Source: Sphingomonas abietis (GTDB lineage: Bacteria; Pseudomonadota; Alphaproteobacteria; Sphingomonadales; Sphingomonadaceae). From it: a stretch of DNA of 64,000 nucleotides. Of this stretch, positions 44,960 to 54,768 are shown piece by piece. The notes beneath the pieces are model-generated. The model searched no databases and was not told the DNA's origin. It saw only the letters and a list, made by a program, of their open reading frames with translations. The position numbers and the translations under genes are program-made. Numbering within the stretch: the stretch's first letter is position 1; every line of letters begins with the position of its first letter. The stretch spans positions 4,062,501 to 4,126,500 of the forward strand of contig NZ_CP115174.1 of assembly GCF_027625475.1 (NCBI RefSeq), read 5' to 3'.

Positions 44960-45813
44960 CCCTCGAACAATGTCGACAGCAGCATCGCCAGCACCGGGCT
45001 CAGCACGCTCGAATAGGCGGCCCGCCCCGGCCCGATCGCGCGGATCACCACGAAATAGCAGCTGAACGCCAGCGCCGACCCGATCAGCCCCAGATAGAGC
45101 GTGCCGAGCCAATAGGCCGGATGCGGATCGATCACCGGCGGGCCATCCATCCACCACGCCGTGCCCGCATCAAACACCCCGCCCCAGGCCATGCCCCAGG
45201 CGATCAGCGTCGCGACCGGGATCGCGCGGGCCTGCGGCGCCGCCTGCATCACATTGGCGATCGAGGAGAACAGCACGCCGGCCAGCGACCAGCCGATCCC
45301 GATCCACAGGGCATGGCGCGACAAGGCCGCGCCGGCGGCGGCCACGTGCATCTCCTGCGCGAACAGCAGCGCCACCCCGATCATCGCCACCGCCGATCCG
45401 ATCAGGAAGGCGCGCGACACGCCCTGCTTGAGGAAGATCCATGCCAGCAGCGCATTGGGCACGATCAGCAGGGCGAACAGCACCGCCACCAGCCCCGACG
45501 TCACCGTCACCTCGGCGATGTAGACCGCATAATAATTGAGCGCATATTGGGCGATGCCGTAAATCGCCGCGAAGCCGTGCTGGCGCGCGTTGAGGCGGAG
45601 CGAGGCGCCGGTAAAGCGGGCATAGGCCATCATCGCCACGCAGGCGATCAGGAAGCGGTAGGTGACCGACCAGGCCGGCGGCACCGCGCCGAGCTGGAAC
45701 CGGATCACCAGCCAGGTCGACGACCAGACCAGCGTGCAGACGATGAACGGAATGGCGATCTTCGCCCGCGTCCCCGCATCGACCGGGCGGGCCCCCGCGA
45801 GCGCCTCGCTCAT
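44860..45813 (-). CDS. EamA/DMT superfamily transporter
   Basis: A 317-residue membrane protein with about ten transmembrane helices in two EamA repeats. The first starts IPFIVCTLVWSSTWLVIRFQLG, and the second includes LGTLYLGLIGSALAFSCYFVVIRAIGP. Such proteins export amino acids or other metabolites. It starts at ATG 45813, overlapping the stop of the threonine aldolase gene (ATGA), so the two are an operon. Its last 100 bases overlap the convergent SDR gene. Confidence 0.88.
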   Translation of the reverse strand: MSEALAGARPVDAGTRAKIAIPFIVCTLVWSSTWLVIRFQLGAVPPAWSVTYRFLIACVAMMAYARFTGASLRLNARQHGFAAIYGIAQYALNYYAVYIAEVTVTSGLVAVLFALLIVPNALLAWIFLKQGVSRAFLIGSAVAMIGVALLFAQEMHVAAAGAALSRHALWIGIGWSLAGVLFSSIANVMQAAPQARAIPVATLIAWGMAWGGVFDAGTAWWMDGPPVIDPHPAYWLGTLYLGLIGSALAFSCYFVVIRAIGPGRAAYSSVLSPVLAMLLSTLFEGYRWSIPAAVGGVLSIVGLLVALRAKQSARPAR

Positions 45814-46817
45814 GATCCGAACGTGCGGATCGCGGCGGCCAGCGCGTCGATCTCGGCCTGCGGCTGATCCCAGGAGGTGACGATCCGGGCCTCGCCCACG
45901 CCCCAATCATAGAAATCGAAGCCCTGCGCGCGCAGCGCCGCGGCCTCGTCGGTGGTCAGGCGCAGGAAGATTTCATTGGCCTCGACCGGCAGCACCAGTC
46001 GCGAACCGGCCGCACCCGCGATCGTCGCCGCACCGGCATTGGCGGCGCGGCCATTGTCGAGCCAGCGATCCGCCTCCAGCAGCGCCAGCACCTGCGCGGC
46101 CTGATAGCGGCCCTTGGAATTGAGATGCCCGGCGCGCTTGCGCCGCATCTTCGCGACGTCGGCCCATTCCTGGCGGAAGAAGATCAGCATCTCGGCCGAC
46201 AGCCCGCCATTCTTGACGAAGCCGAAGCTCAGCGCATCGATGCCGGCGCGCCATGTCACGTCGCCCGGATGGCCGCCCAGCGTCGCCATCGCATTGGCGA
46301 AGCGCGCGCCATCCATATGGAAGCCGAGGCCGAGTTCCCTGGTCGCCTCGCCGAGCGCCGCCACCTCGTCCGGCGTGTAGACCAGCCCATATTCGGTCGC
46401 GTTGGTGATCGAGAGCGCGTGCGGCTGGACCTGATGGACGTCGGGGCGGATCGCGCGGCGACCGGCCCGCACCGTCTCGGGCGTCAGCTTCGCGCCTTCG
46501 CCCTCCAGCGGGATCAGCTTGGCGCCATGGGTGTAGAATTCCGGCGCACCGCCCTCGTCGGTGTTGATATGCGCCTCGCGGTGGCAGAGCACGCCGCCAT
46601 GCGGCGGCACCATGCTGGCGAGCGCGAGGCAGTTGGCGGCAGTGCCGGTCGATACCCACATCGCCGCGCAGTCGGTGCCGAACAGATCGGAGAAGGCGCC
46701 ATCGAGCGTCCGGCTCAGCGCATCGCCGTCATAAGCGGTATCGACATGGTTGGCGGCGACCATCGCCTCCAGCACGGCGGGATGGACGGCGGCGGCGTTG
46801 TCGGAGAAGAAGCGCAT
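45810..46817 (-). CDS. ltaE: Low-specificity L-threonine aldolase
   Basis: A 335-residue PLP enzyme that cleaves threonine and related beta-hydroxy amino acids to glycine and an aldehyde. The start MRFFSDNAAAVHPAVLEAM is typical; HREAHINTDEGGAPEF and HMDGARFANAMATLG are conserved. The PLP lysine lies in ALSFGFVKNGGL. Translation from ATG 46817 fits the family; an upstream extension lacks conservation. Coupling to an exporter suggests that glycine or threonine is shipped out, which is inference. Confidence 0.9.
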   Translation of the reverse strand: MRFFSDNAAAVHPAVLEAMVAANHVDTAYDGDALSRTLDGAFSDLFGTDCAAMWVSTGTAANCLALASMVPPHGGVLCHREAHINTDEGGAPEFYTHGAKLIPLEGEGAKLTPETVRAGRRAIRPDVHQVQPHALSITNATEYGLVYTPDEVAALGEATRELGLGFHMDGARFANAMATLGGHPGDVTWRAGIDALSFGFVKNGGLSAEMLIFFRQEWADVAKMRRKRAGHLNSKGRYQAAQVLALLEADRWLDNGRAANAGAATIAGAAGSRLVLPVEANEIFLRLTTDEAAALRAQGFDFYDWGVGEARIVTSWDQPQAEIDALAAAIRTFGS

Positions 46818-46915
46818 GGCCGTGCCATGAGGGCGGCGGGGCGCGCCGTCAACATCGCGTGGTTGACTCCGCCCCATCCTTGCCCGAGCGCGGACCAGAG
46901 CAGCATGGAGGCATC

Positions 46916-47794
46916 ATGAGCGGCTGGACGATCGGGATCATCGGCGGCTCCGGCCTCTACACCTTGCCCGGGCTGGAAGAGATCGCCCGTCATGACGTGA
47001 CGACGCCGTGGGGGGCGCCCTCCGACACCATCGTCGAAGGCCGTATCGGCACCACCCGGCTTCTGTTCCTGCCCCGCCACGGCGCCGGCCACCGCATTCC
47101 GCCGTCCGAGATCAATGCCCGCGCCAATATCGATGCCCTGAAGCGGCTCGGCGCGACCGATCTACTCGCCATCTCCTCGGTCGGCTCGCTGCGCGAGGAA
47201 TTGCCGCCCGGCCGCTTCGTCGTGGTCGATCAGTTCATCGATCGCACGGTGGCGCGGCCGGCGAGCTTCTTCGGCACCGGGCTCGTCGCCCATGTGTCGC
47301 TCGCCGATCCGACCTGCCCGCGCCTGTCCGCCTTCGCGGCGGCCGCGATCGAGCAGGCCGGCGGCGATGTCGCGCAGGGCGCCACCTATCTGGCGATGGA
47401 AGGCCCGCAATTCTCGACCCGCGCCGAAAGCCTCACCTATCGCACGCTCGGCGCCGACATCATCGGCATGACCGCGATGCCCGAAGCCCGCCTCGCCCGC
47501 GAGGCGGAGCTGCCCTATGCGCTGATCGGCATGGTCACCGACTATGATTGCTGGCGCGAGGACGAGGCCGGCGTCGTCGCCACCGACATCGTCGCGCAGA
47601 TGCACGCCAACGCCGCCACCGCGCGCCAGCTCATCCAGATATTGGCGACGGCGTTGCCCGAGGACCGCACGCCGTCGCCGATCGACACCGTGCTCGATCA
47701 GGCGATCCTGACCGCGCCTGCCGCGCGCGATCCCGCCTTGCTCGCGAAGCTCGACGCGATCCTCGCCCGCGTCACATCCAGTCGCGATATTTGA
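46916..47794 (+). CDS. mtnP: S-methyl-5'-thioadenosine phosphorylase
   Basis: A 292-residue class II purine-nucleoside-phosphorylase-fold enzyme of the methionine salvage route. It shows IGIIGGSGLY, LPRHGAGHRIPPSEINARANI, AISSVGSLREELPPGRFVVVDQFIDRT and the substrate loop YLAMEGPQFSTRAES with IIGMTAMPEA. GGAGG lies 6 bases before ATG 46916. The last 23 bases overlap the convergent corA gene. Confidence 0.95.
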   Translation: MSGWTIGIIGGSGLYTLPGLEEIARHDVTTPWGAPSDTIVEGRIGTTRLLFLPRHGAGHRIPPSEINARANIDALKRLGATDLLAISSVGSLREELPPGRFVVVDQFIDRTVARPASFFGTGLVAHVSLADPTCPRLSAFAAAAIEQAGGDVAQGATYLAMEGPQFSTRAESLTYRTLGADIIGMTAMPEARLAREAELPYALIGMVTDYDCWREDEAGVVATDIVAQMHANAATARQLIQILATALPEDRTPSPIDTVLDQAILTAPAARDPALLAKLDAILARVTSSRDI

Positions 47795-48728
47795 ACCACC
47801 ACACCGGCAGGATGGTGGACAGCACCATCAGCGCAATCGCGAACGGATAGCCCCAGGGCCAGGCCAGTTCCGGCATGTTGTGGAAGTTCATGCCATAGAC
47901 GCCGGCGATCAGCACCGGCGGCACGCCGGCGACCGACACCACGGTCAGCACCTTCACGACATCATTCTGCTCGATCGAGATGAAGCCGGTCGCCGCATCG
48001 ATCAGCAGCCCGACCCGGCCGGTCAGCGAATTCTCGAACTCGTCGAGCGATTCGATGTCATGCTTCACCGACACCAGCCGGTCGTGAAGCGCCTGCTCGA
48101 TCTTCGGCTCGCAGCGATCGAGCACGAAGCTGGCGATGCGCCCGATCGCCAGGAAGGCATGGCGCACCTTCACCATCTGCTCGCTGGCCAAGCCGACGCT
48201 GACCATCAGCCCGCGCAGGCGCCGCGTCTCATGGCCGAGGCGATGCTTCTTGCTGTCCTTCTCCGGCTCGCGGAAGATCGCGTGGCTGGCGCTGGCCAGT
48301 TCCTCGGCCACCCGCTCCAGCCGATCGGCCGAGCGATCGACGATATCCTCGAGCAGCCGGACGAGGATCTCCTGCCCGGTCACGGCATGATCGCCCTTCT
48401 CGATCGCCTCCAGCACCTGATCGAACGCCGTCATCTGGCAGAAACGCACTGTCACCAGCGCGTCCGGCAGCAGCAGGAAGCCGGTCGGCGAAAGGACGCC
48501 GATATCCTCATGCCGCGCGATCAGCGGCGCCGACATGATCAGCCGCCCCTTGATCGAGCGCAGCCGGCTCGACGCCTCGATCTCGGAAAGCTGCGCGCGG
48601 GTCGGCAGATGCACCTCGAAGCGCTTCTCGACCTGGGCGATCTCCTCGTCGGTGGGTTCGCACAAATCCGCCCAGATCGCCTGATCGAGGGTCGTCTCTT
48701 CGCCATTTTTGCCGATCAACTTCAACAT
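47772..48728 (-). CDS. corA: CorA family magnesium/divalent cation transporter
   Basis: A 318-residue inner-membrane cation channel. It has a large cytoplasmic N-terminal domain and a long stalk helix rich in charged residues. Two C-terminal transmembrane helices carry the signature GMNF in IAGVYGMNFHNMPE. It starts at ATG 48728 (MLKLIGKNGEE); the frame extends further upstream without family features. It converges with mtnP, overlapping it by 23 bases. Confidence 0.93.
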   Translation of the reverse strand: MLKLIGKNGEETTLDQAIWADLCEPTDEEIAQVEKRFEVHLPTRAQLSEIEASSRLRSIKGRLIMSAPLIARHEDIGVLSPTGFLLLPDALVTVRFCQMTAFDQVLEAIEKGDHAVTGQEILVRLLEDIVDRSADRLERVAEELASASHAIFREPEKDSKKHRLGHETRRLRGLMVSVGLASEQMVKVRHAFLAIGRIASFVLDRCEPKIEQALHDRLVSVKHDIESLDEFENSLTGRVGLLIDAATGFISIEQNDVVKVLTVVSVAGVPPVLIAGVYGMNFHNMPELAWPWGYPFAIALMVLSTILPVWWFKYRDWM

Positions 48729-48954
48729 TCGGAACGCTCGTACATCATGGTCTCCTGGGACAGCCGCGACCGGACCCTCGATCGCCGTTATCCGGCGAAC
48801 CCAACGCGTGGCCAGGCGTTGCGAGCCCATTCCATAAAATCGAACAATGGGCCCGATATTATCCGAGTATTCAGGCAGGCCGTCCTTTTCCATATATCGC
48901 CGCAAGACAGGCGGCGGCATCGAGCCGCCGCCCCGGAGAGAAAGGACGTTTTCG

Positions 48955-49653
48955 ATGATCGAGCTCCGTCCCTTCGCCAGCCTCGGCGGCGAAAATCATG
49001 GCTGGCTGAACGCGAAGCATCATTTTTCGTTCGCCGGCTACCATGATCCGGCCCGGATGAACTGGGGCAATCTGCGCGTCTGGAACGACGATGTGATCGC
49101 CCCCAGCAGCGGCTTCCCGCCGCATCCGCATCGCGACATGGAGATCATCACCTATGTCCGCACCGGCGCGATCACCCACAAGGACAGCCTCGGCAATATC
49201 GGCCGCACCGGCGCCGGCGACGTGCAGGTGATGTCGGCCGGCACCGGCATCACCCACGCCGAATATAATGTGGAGGACGTGGCGACCACGCTGTTCCAGA
49301 TCTGGATCCTGCCGACCCGCGGCGGCGAGAAGCCGAGCTGGGGCGCCCGCCCCTTCCCCAAGGGCGATCGCGCCGGCAAGTTCGTGACGCTGGCTTCGGG
49401 CTTCGCCAATGACGACGATGCGCTGCCGATCCGCACCGACGCCCGCGTCGTGGCGGCGACGCTGAAGGCCGGCGAGACGGCCGACTATCCGCTGGGCAAG
49501 GATCGCCGCGCCTATCTGGTGCCCGCCACCGGCGCGGTCGAGATCGAGGGCGTCCGCGTCGAGGCCCGCGACGGCGCCGCGATCAAGGATGTCGAGACGC
49601 TGCGCGTCACCGCGATCGAGGACAGCGAACTGGTGTTCGTCGACGCCGCCTGA
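48955..49653 (+). CDS. Pirin family protein (YhhW-like)
   Basis: A 232-residue bicupin of the pirin family, close in size to E. coli YhhW, which has quercetinase activity. Metal ligands are expected in FPPHPHRDMEII, the following AITHKDS and GITHAEYN. The C-terminal cupin is divergent. AGAGAAAGGA precedes ATG 48955. A second pirin follows after 104 bases on the same strand. Confidence 0.88.
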   Translation: MIELRPFASLGGENHGWLNAKHHFSFAGYHDPARMNWGNLRVWNDDVIAPSSGFPPHPHRDMEIITYVRTGAITHKDSLGNIGRTGAGDVQVMSAGTGITHAEYNVEDVATTLFQIWILPTRGGEKPSWGARPFPKGDRAGKFVTLASGFANDDDALPIRTDARVVAATLKAGETADYPLGKDRRAYLVPATGAVEIEGVRVEARDGAAIKDVETLRVTAIEDSELVFVDAA

Positions 49654-49757
49654 TGGTCTAGAGATACGGAAGCGGCCACCCCCTCGCCGCTTCCGCGTCG
49701 GTTGCCGCCCCCCCCTCCCTGGCCCCGGCGGCCACCCTGTTCGAAGGAGCATGCCCG

Positions 49758-50681
49758 ATGACCCTGCGCGCCCATGACGTCGATGGCGTCGAGATGGTGA
49801 TCCTGCCGCCGACCCGCGATCTGGGCGACGGCTTCTCGGTGCGGCGGGCGCTGCCTTCGGCGCATCGCCGCATGGTCGGCCCCTTCATCTTCTTCGACCA
49901 GATGGGGCCGACGGCCTTTCGCGGCGGTGACGGGCTCGACGTGCGCCCGCACCCGCATATCGGGCTCGCCACCGTCACCTATCTGCTCGACGGCGAGATC
50001 ATGCACCGCGATTCGGTCGGTTCGGTGCAGGCGATCCGCCCCGGCGAGGTCAACTGGATGACGGCGGGATCGGGCATCGTCCATTCCGAACGGACCCGCC
50101 CCGAGCTGCGCGCCGCCGGCCCCAGCCTCTACGGACTCCAGACCTGGGTGGCGCTGCCCAAGGCGCAGGAGGAGGCCGCACCGGCCTTCTCGCACCACAA
50201 GGCGCACGACATTCCGTCGATCGAGGCCGACGGCGTGACCCTGACGCTGATCGCCGGCACCACGGACGGGCTGCGCTCGCCGGTGCCGACCTTCTCCGAC
50301 ATGGTCTATGCCGACATCCTGCTGGCGCCGGGCGCGCGCTATCAGCTGAAGGCCGAGCATATCGAGCGCGCCCTCTATGTGCTCGAAGGCCAGATCAGCG
50401 TGGAAGGCCAGACCGGCCGCTTCGTGCCGCATGAACTGGTGGTGCTGAAGCCCGGCGCCGAGGTCGTGCTGCGCGCCGATGGCGGCCCGGCCCGGCTGAT
50501 GCTGGCCGGCGGCGAGCCCTTTCCGGAAGCGCGCTCGATCTTCTGGAACTTCGTCTCCAGCGATCCCGAGCGGATCGAACAGGCCAAGGCCGACTGGCGG
50601 GCGCGCCGCTTTGCCGACATTCCCGACGAGAGCGATTTCATCCCGCTCCCGGACGAACCCAAGCCGGTTCACTACCCCTGA
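49758..50681 (+). CDS. Pirin family protein (longer paralogue)
   Basis: A 307-residue bicupin pirin. Metal-binding residues are in [25 protein letters not shown] and [10 protein letters not shown]; the second cupin contains [19 protein letters not shown]. The first half begins [23 protein letters not shown], typical of true pirins. Physiological roles of bacterial pirins vary (redox, quercetin-type oxidation, pyruvate dehydrogenase control) and are not evident here. It is probably co-transcribed with the preceding gene. Confidence 0.88.
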   Translation: MTLRAHDVDGVEMVILPPTRDLGDGFSVRRALPSAHRRMVGPFIFFDQMGPTAFRGGDGLDVRPHPHIGLATVTYLLDGEIMHRDSVGSVQAIRPGEVNWMTAGSGIVHSERTRPELRAAGPSLYGLQTWVALPKAQEEAAPAFSHHKAHDIPSIEADGVTLTLIAGTTDGLRSPVPTFSDMVYADILLAPGARYQLKAEHIERALYVLEGQISVEGQTGRFVPHELVVLKPGAEVVLRADGGPARLMLAGGEPFPEARSIFWNFVSSDPERIEQAKADWRARRFADIPDESDFIPLPDEPKPVHYP

Positions 50682-51248
50682 AAACGCCCTTCCCGCGACG
50701 CCGGAATGCGACCAGACGACATGTATTTGCGGATGGTTCGCATGACGAAAGCGGCGATCGGTGATATCGAACCGCATCCGAAACGATGTGTGTCGCTTAC
50801 CATGTTGGTTACGCTTTTTTCTACTCCGAGACAGCGCCGATTGGCGCACAACAAAGCCATATTCGCCGCCAAGAGGCATGGCGAAAGAGGGCCGGCGATC
50901 CTTCGGATCAAGGCGCGGTTGACCCATTCCCGCTATCGGCATTTCGTTTACCTGCTCGCGAGCCGGAAAAATATTCGGGATCCCGGCCCGATACATCCCT
51001 GAGGCGATAGACGCCGGCCGAAGCCGGGCGGTCATCGCCCCGGATTGGGCGGGGTGCGGGGCCGGCCGATACCGGCCCCTTGTCGGCGAGCACCGGATCA
51101 GGCGCGGCGCTGCCTGTTCGCTCCGCTTGTCTACACCCGCGAAATTGTCGATGGACGGCGCTTCGGCGCGGCGGAATAAGCCGCGCGGAATGGGATCGCC
51201 GGCCGCGCGCACGCGGCTGGGCCCCGAGCAAGAAAGACGCCTGCCGCG
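50682..51248. other. 567-base leader region without a supported gene
   Basis: Several short frames exist here but none has a ribosome site, codon pattern or recognisable protein. Visible structures are a perfect 8-bp hairpin GGGGCCGG/CCGGCCCC (51058-51079) and further GC-rich inverted segments between 51150 and 51230. There is an AT-richer stretch with a T6 run near 50815. It directly precedes the TonB receptor operon and may be a regulated leader, but I could not match it to a TPP, cobalamin or FMN riboswitch. Confidence 0.4.
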
Positions 51249-53594
51249 ATGCCCCTGCCGATGCGATACCGGATGACGCCCTGCAGGGGCCCTGTCGCCA
51301 GACATCGGCGGCTGGCGCTGGCATTCCTGCTGACCGGCATCGCGGCGAACATGCCCGCCGCGACACGGGCCGAAACGGGGGACGACGCCACCACCGATAC
51401 GACCGTCGACCCCATCCGCGTGATCGGCCATCCCGATCCCGAGGGCCTGCTGCCCGAGCAGACCGCACCCAAGGCGGTCAGCGCGATCGCGACGGCCTTC
51501 ATCGAGAAGCAGGCGCCGACGCTCAATGCGTTTCAGCTGGTCAATCTGCTGCCCGGCGCCAATGTCGCGTCCAGCGACCCCTACGGCCTGTCCAGCACGT
51601 CCAGCCTGACCCTGCGCGGGCTGGGGCAGGACGAGATCGGCGTGCTGATGGAGGGCGCGCCGCAGAACGACATCGGCTATTATTATGCCTATCCGTCGCA
51701 ATTCGCCGATACCGAGAATGTGCAGCAGATCGCGCTGAGCCAGGGGGCCGTCGATATCGATTCGCCGATCGTCAACGGCGCGGGCGGGCTGCTGTCGCTC
51801 AGTCTGGACGATCCCAAGTCCAAGCGGCAGGCGCTCGTCGATCTGTCGCTCGGCTCCTATAACGAGCGGCGCGCCTTCGTGCGGATCGACAGCGGCGCCA
51901 TTGGCGATACCGGCATCAGGGCCTTCCTGTCCTATTCCAACAACCATGCCGACAATTGGCGTGGCGCGGGCCATGATCTGCGCCAGCATGTCGACGCCAA
52001 GATCCTCAAGGAATGGGGCGACGGCAACCGCGCCAGCCTGTCCTTCTCGTTCAACGACGCCGACACGTCGACCTACCCCAGCCCGACCCTCTCCGACTGG
52101 CAGGCCAATGGCCGGGGCTATAATTACGACAAGCATTATAGCGATGGCGACACCAATTACTGGCGGCTCTACCGCAGCCCGTTCCGCAACGAATATCTCT
52201 CGGCGCCGGTGCATGTGAAGCTGAGCGACGCGCTGACGTTCGACAATGTCGCCTATCTCCAGTTCGGCTACGGCAACTCGCCTTATGGTACGCAGTTGAC
52301 CAGCACCGGCAATTATCTCGGCACCGAAGAGATCACCCAGCCGATCGCCCTGCCCGGCGCCGTGGACGGCACCGCCACCGTGCTGGGCAATTATATCGGC
52401 AAGCAATTCCGCTCCGGCGACGTCGGCAAGCTGACGCTGACTGCCGGCGCGCACAGGCTGACGGCGGGCTTGTGGTTCGATTACGGCACTGACCACGACG
52501 TCGAGAGCTTCACCGCGATCGACGGCAACGGCCGGCCGATCGACCCATGGGGCTATGCCAGCCATGCGATCCGCACCGCCGATGGTCGACTGCTGACGCT
52601 GGAGGACGAACGCACCATTAATGTCGTCAAAGGCTTCTTCCTCGCCGATCACATCACCGTCTCGCCGCGACTGACGGTGGATATCGGTTTCAAGGGCGTC
52701 GATGTGCTTCATCATGGCCGCAACAACCTGCCCGGCCCGCAGACCTCGGTGCGGTTCGACAGCTTCGCGGCGCTGCCCCGTGCGGCGCTGCATTACCGGC
52801 TGGACGGTCGCAGCCAGTTCTTCGCCAACGTCACCACCAACTTCCGCGCGCCCGACGAATATACGCTCTACGACAGCTATGATGGCGGCGCCCTGGCCGG
52901 ACAGGGCACGCGATCGCTGAAGAATGAATATTCGATCAGCGAGGAGATCGGCTATCGCTATACCGGTGCGAACATCTCGGCCTCGGCGACGGCCTTCCAC
53001 TATCATTTCCGCAACCGGCAGCTGGCCACCGTCGTCGGCGACGCGCTCATCAATTCCACCATCAACGCCGGCCGCCAGACATCCTATGGCGTCGATGGCG
53101 AACTCGACTGGCGCCCCGCCGCCGGGATCAGCTTCTATGCGTCGGGCGAATATCTCCACGCCCGCATCGACGACGATCTGCCGGTCGGCGGCGATTTCCT
53201 GCCCACCAAGGGCAAGCACGCGGTCGAGAGCCCGACCGTCCAGCTCGGGCTGGGCGGCACCTATGACCGGCAGCGGCTGTTCGGCAGCTTCGCGCTCAAA
53301 TATGTCGGGCGGCAATATGCCACCTTCATGAATGACGAGAGTATCAAGGGCTATGCCACCCTCGATCTGTCGATCGGCGTCCATCTGAGCGGCCCGGCCG
53401 AGGCAAAACGCACCGATCTGCGGCTCAACGCGATCAACATCACCAATCCGCATGTCCTGTCCGGCGTCGAGGCGATCACCACCAACGCCCATGACACGTT
53501 CGGCACCAACGGGTCGCTGATCGCCGGATCGGCGCCGGCTTATTATATCGGCAGCGGCCGCGCCTTCGTCGTCACCCTGTCGCGCCAGTTCTGA
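51249..53594 (+). CDS. TonB-dependent outer-membrane receptor
   Basis: A 781-residue receptor with an N-terminal signal region (RLALAFLLTGIAANMPAATRA). The plug domain includes LVNLLPGANVASSDPYGLSSTSSLTLRGLG, and a 22-strand barrel ends FVVTLSRQF. The TonB box is not certain. It is the first gene of a receptor-kinase-PnuC operon, so the ligand is probably a vitamin or nucleoside-like molecule that is phosphorylated after entry. The start at 51249 is one of three close ATGs (51249, 51261, 51273); none has a clear ribosome site. Confidence 0.88.
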   Translation: MPLPMRYRMTPCRGPVARHRRLALAFLLTGIAANMPAATRAETGDDATTDTTVDPIRVIGHPDPEGLLPEQTAPKAVSAIATAFIEKQAPTLNAFQLVNLLPGANVASSDPYGLSSTSSLTLRGLGQDEIGVLMEGAPQNDIGYYYAYPSQFADTENVQQIALSQGAVDIDSPIVNGAGGLLSLSLDDPKSKRQALVDLSLGSYNERRAFVRIDSGAIGDTGIRAFLSYSNNHADNWRGAGHDLRQHVDAKILKEWGDGNRASLSFSFNDADTSTYPSPTLSDWQANGRGYNYDKHYSDGDTNYWRLYRSPFRNEYLSAPVHVKLSDALTFDNVAYLQFGYGNSPYGTQLTSTGNYLGTEEITQPIALPGAVDGTATVLGNYIGKQFRSGDVGKLTLTAGAHRLTAGLWFDYGTDHDVESFTAIDGNGRPIDPWGYASHAIRTADGRLLTLEDERTINVVKGFFLADHITVSPRLTVDIGFKGVDVLHHGRNNLPGPQTSVRFDSFAALPRAALHYRLDGRSQFFANVTTNFRAPDEYTLYDSYDGGALAGQGTRSLKNEYSISEEIGYRYTGANISASATAFHYHFRNRQLATVVGDALINSTINAGRQTSYGVDGELDWRPAAGISFYASGEYLHARIDDDLPVGGDFLPTKGKHAVESPTVQLGLGGTYDRQRLFGSFALKYVGRQYATFMNDESIKGYATLDLSIGVHLSGPAEAKRTDLRLNAINITNPHVLSGVEAITTNAHDTFGTNGSLIAGSAPAYYIGSGRAFVVTLSRQF

Positions 53595-53610
53595 ACGGGG
53601 GGCGAGGCCG

Positions 53611-54768
53611 ATGGCGGATACCCACCTCGTCCACGGCATGGGCACCGGCCTGACCGCGCCGAGCTGGCCACCGATCCGGCGCGAGGAGGCCGAGGCCATC
53701 CTCGCCATGTTCCCGGCCGCTGGCGTGTTGGAAAGGCTGGAGTGGCATTCGCCCCGGCCCTTCTCCTCGGCGACGCTGGCCCGCACCAGCACCGGCGATG
53801 TCTTCCTCAAGCGCCATCATCGCCGGCTCCGCACCCCGGCACAGCTGGCCGACGAACATGCCTTCATGGCGCATCTCGCCACGCGAGGCCGGGCGGTGGC
53901 GCAACCGATGCGCACCACCGCCGGCGCCACCGCGCTGGCCGAGGGTGAGTGGACGTGGGAGGTTCACCGCAAGGCCGCCGGACGCGATCTTTACCGCGAC
54001 CGACACTCCTGGACGCCGTTCCTCGATCTCGCCCATGCCCATGCGGCTGGCGCCGAACTGGCCCGGCTGCACATCGCCGCCGAGGGATTCTCCGCGCCGG
54101 CACGGCCGCGCCAGCCGCTGGTCAGCAGCTTCACCATCCTGCCCGCCGATGATCCCCTTGCCGCAGCCGAAGCCTATGTCGCGGCGCGGCCGGCGCTGGC
54201 CGGCTTCTTGGCCGGCAAGGCCTGGCGCGCGGACCTCGCCCGGTTGTTCGCCGCGCTTGGCGCCGAGGAGCTCGCGCCCGCTTTGTCCGCCCAGCCGCCG
54301 CTATGGACGCATAATGACTGGCACCCCTCCAACCTGCTGTGGGACGAGGCCGGCGGGGTCGCGACCATATTCGATTTCGGCCTCGCCGACCGCACCTGCG
54401 CGCTGCACGATCTGGCGACCGCGCTGGAACGCACCGCGATACGCTGGCTGGAACTGGATGCCGGCCCAGACGCCGCGATCGCCGAACCGGATGCGGCGCG
54501 CGCGCTGCTCGCCGGATACGCATCGGTTCGCCCGCTCGGTGACGAGGCGCTCGCGCTGCTGACCCGGCTGCTGCCGCTCGTCCATGTCGAGTTCGCGCTA
54601 TCCGAAGCGGACTATTTCCGGGGCGTGCTGGGGCGGGATGCGGATGCCGATCTCGCCTGGCAGGGTTATCTGGTCGGCCATGCCGAATGGTTCCTGTCGC
54701 CGGCAGGGCAATCGCTGCTCGAGGCGATCGGCCCCGATCCCGCAGAACGACGCCGGCGGCTGCCTTGA
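53611..54768 (+). CDS. APH-fold small-molecule kinase (phosphotransferase family)
   Basis: A 385-residue aminoglycoside-phosphotransferase-fold kinase, as in choline, thiamine or homoserine kinases. The catalytic loop is THNDWHPSNLL with Asp236 and Asn241; the metal-binding Asp255 lies in IFDFGLAD. The N-lobe includes ARTSTGDVFLKRHH with the ATP lysine. It lies 16 bases after the TonB receptor and overlaps the PnuC gene by TGATG, so the substrate is probably the molecule imported by these two. Thiamine and nicotinamide riboside are the obvious candidates. Confidence 0.82.
   Translation: MADTHLVHGMGTGLTAPSWPPIRREEAEAILAMFPAAGVLERLEWHSPRPFSSATLARTSTGDVFLKRHHRRLRTPAQLADEHAFMAHLATRGRAVAQPMRTTAGATALAEGEWTWEVHRKAAGRDLYRDRHSWTPFLDLAHAHAAGAELARLHIAAEGFSAPARPRQPLVSSFTILPADDPLAAAEAYVAARPALAGFLAGKAWRADLARLFAALGAEELAPALSAQPPLWTHNDWHPSNLLWDEAGGVATIFDFGLADRTCALHDLATALERTAIRWLELDAGPDAAIAEPDAARALLAGYASVRPLGDEALALLTRLLPLVHVEFALSEADYFRGVLGRDADADLAWQGYLVGHAEWFLSPAGQSLLEAIGPDPAERRRRLP

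Noticed and set aside
50706..51002. Possible small protein gene before the TonB receptor
   Set aside because: No ribosome site, unusual composition (many Arg, Met, His) and no recognisable motif; treated as leader DNA.
51150..51248. Cobalamin or TPP riboswitch before the TonB receptor
   Set aside because: A fragment like the end of the B12 box is present but the aptamer core and the THI-box segments (CTGAGA, ACCTGAtCTGG) are missing.
49512..53810. Very long open frame antisense to the pirin and TonB receptor genes
   Set aside because: It is a by-product of GC-rich codon usage opposite genes with clear family signatures; the translation has no recognisable domain.
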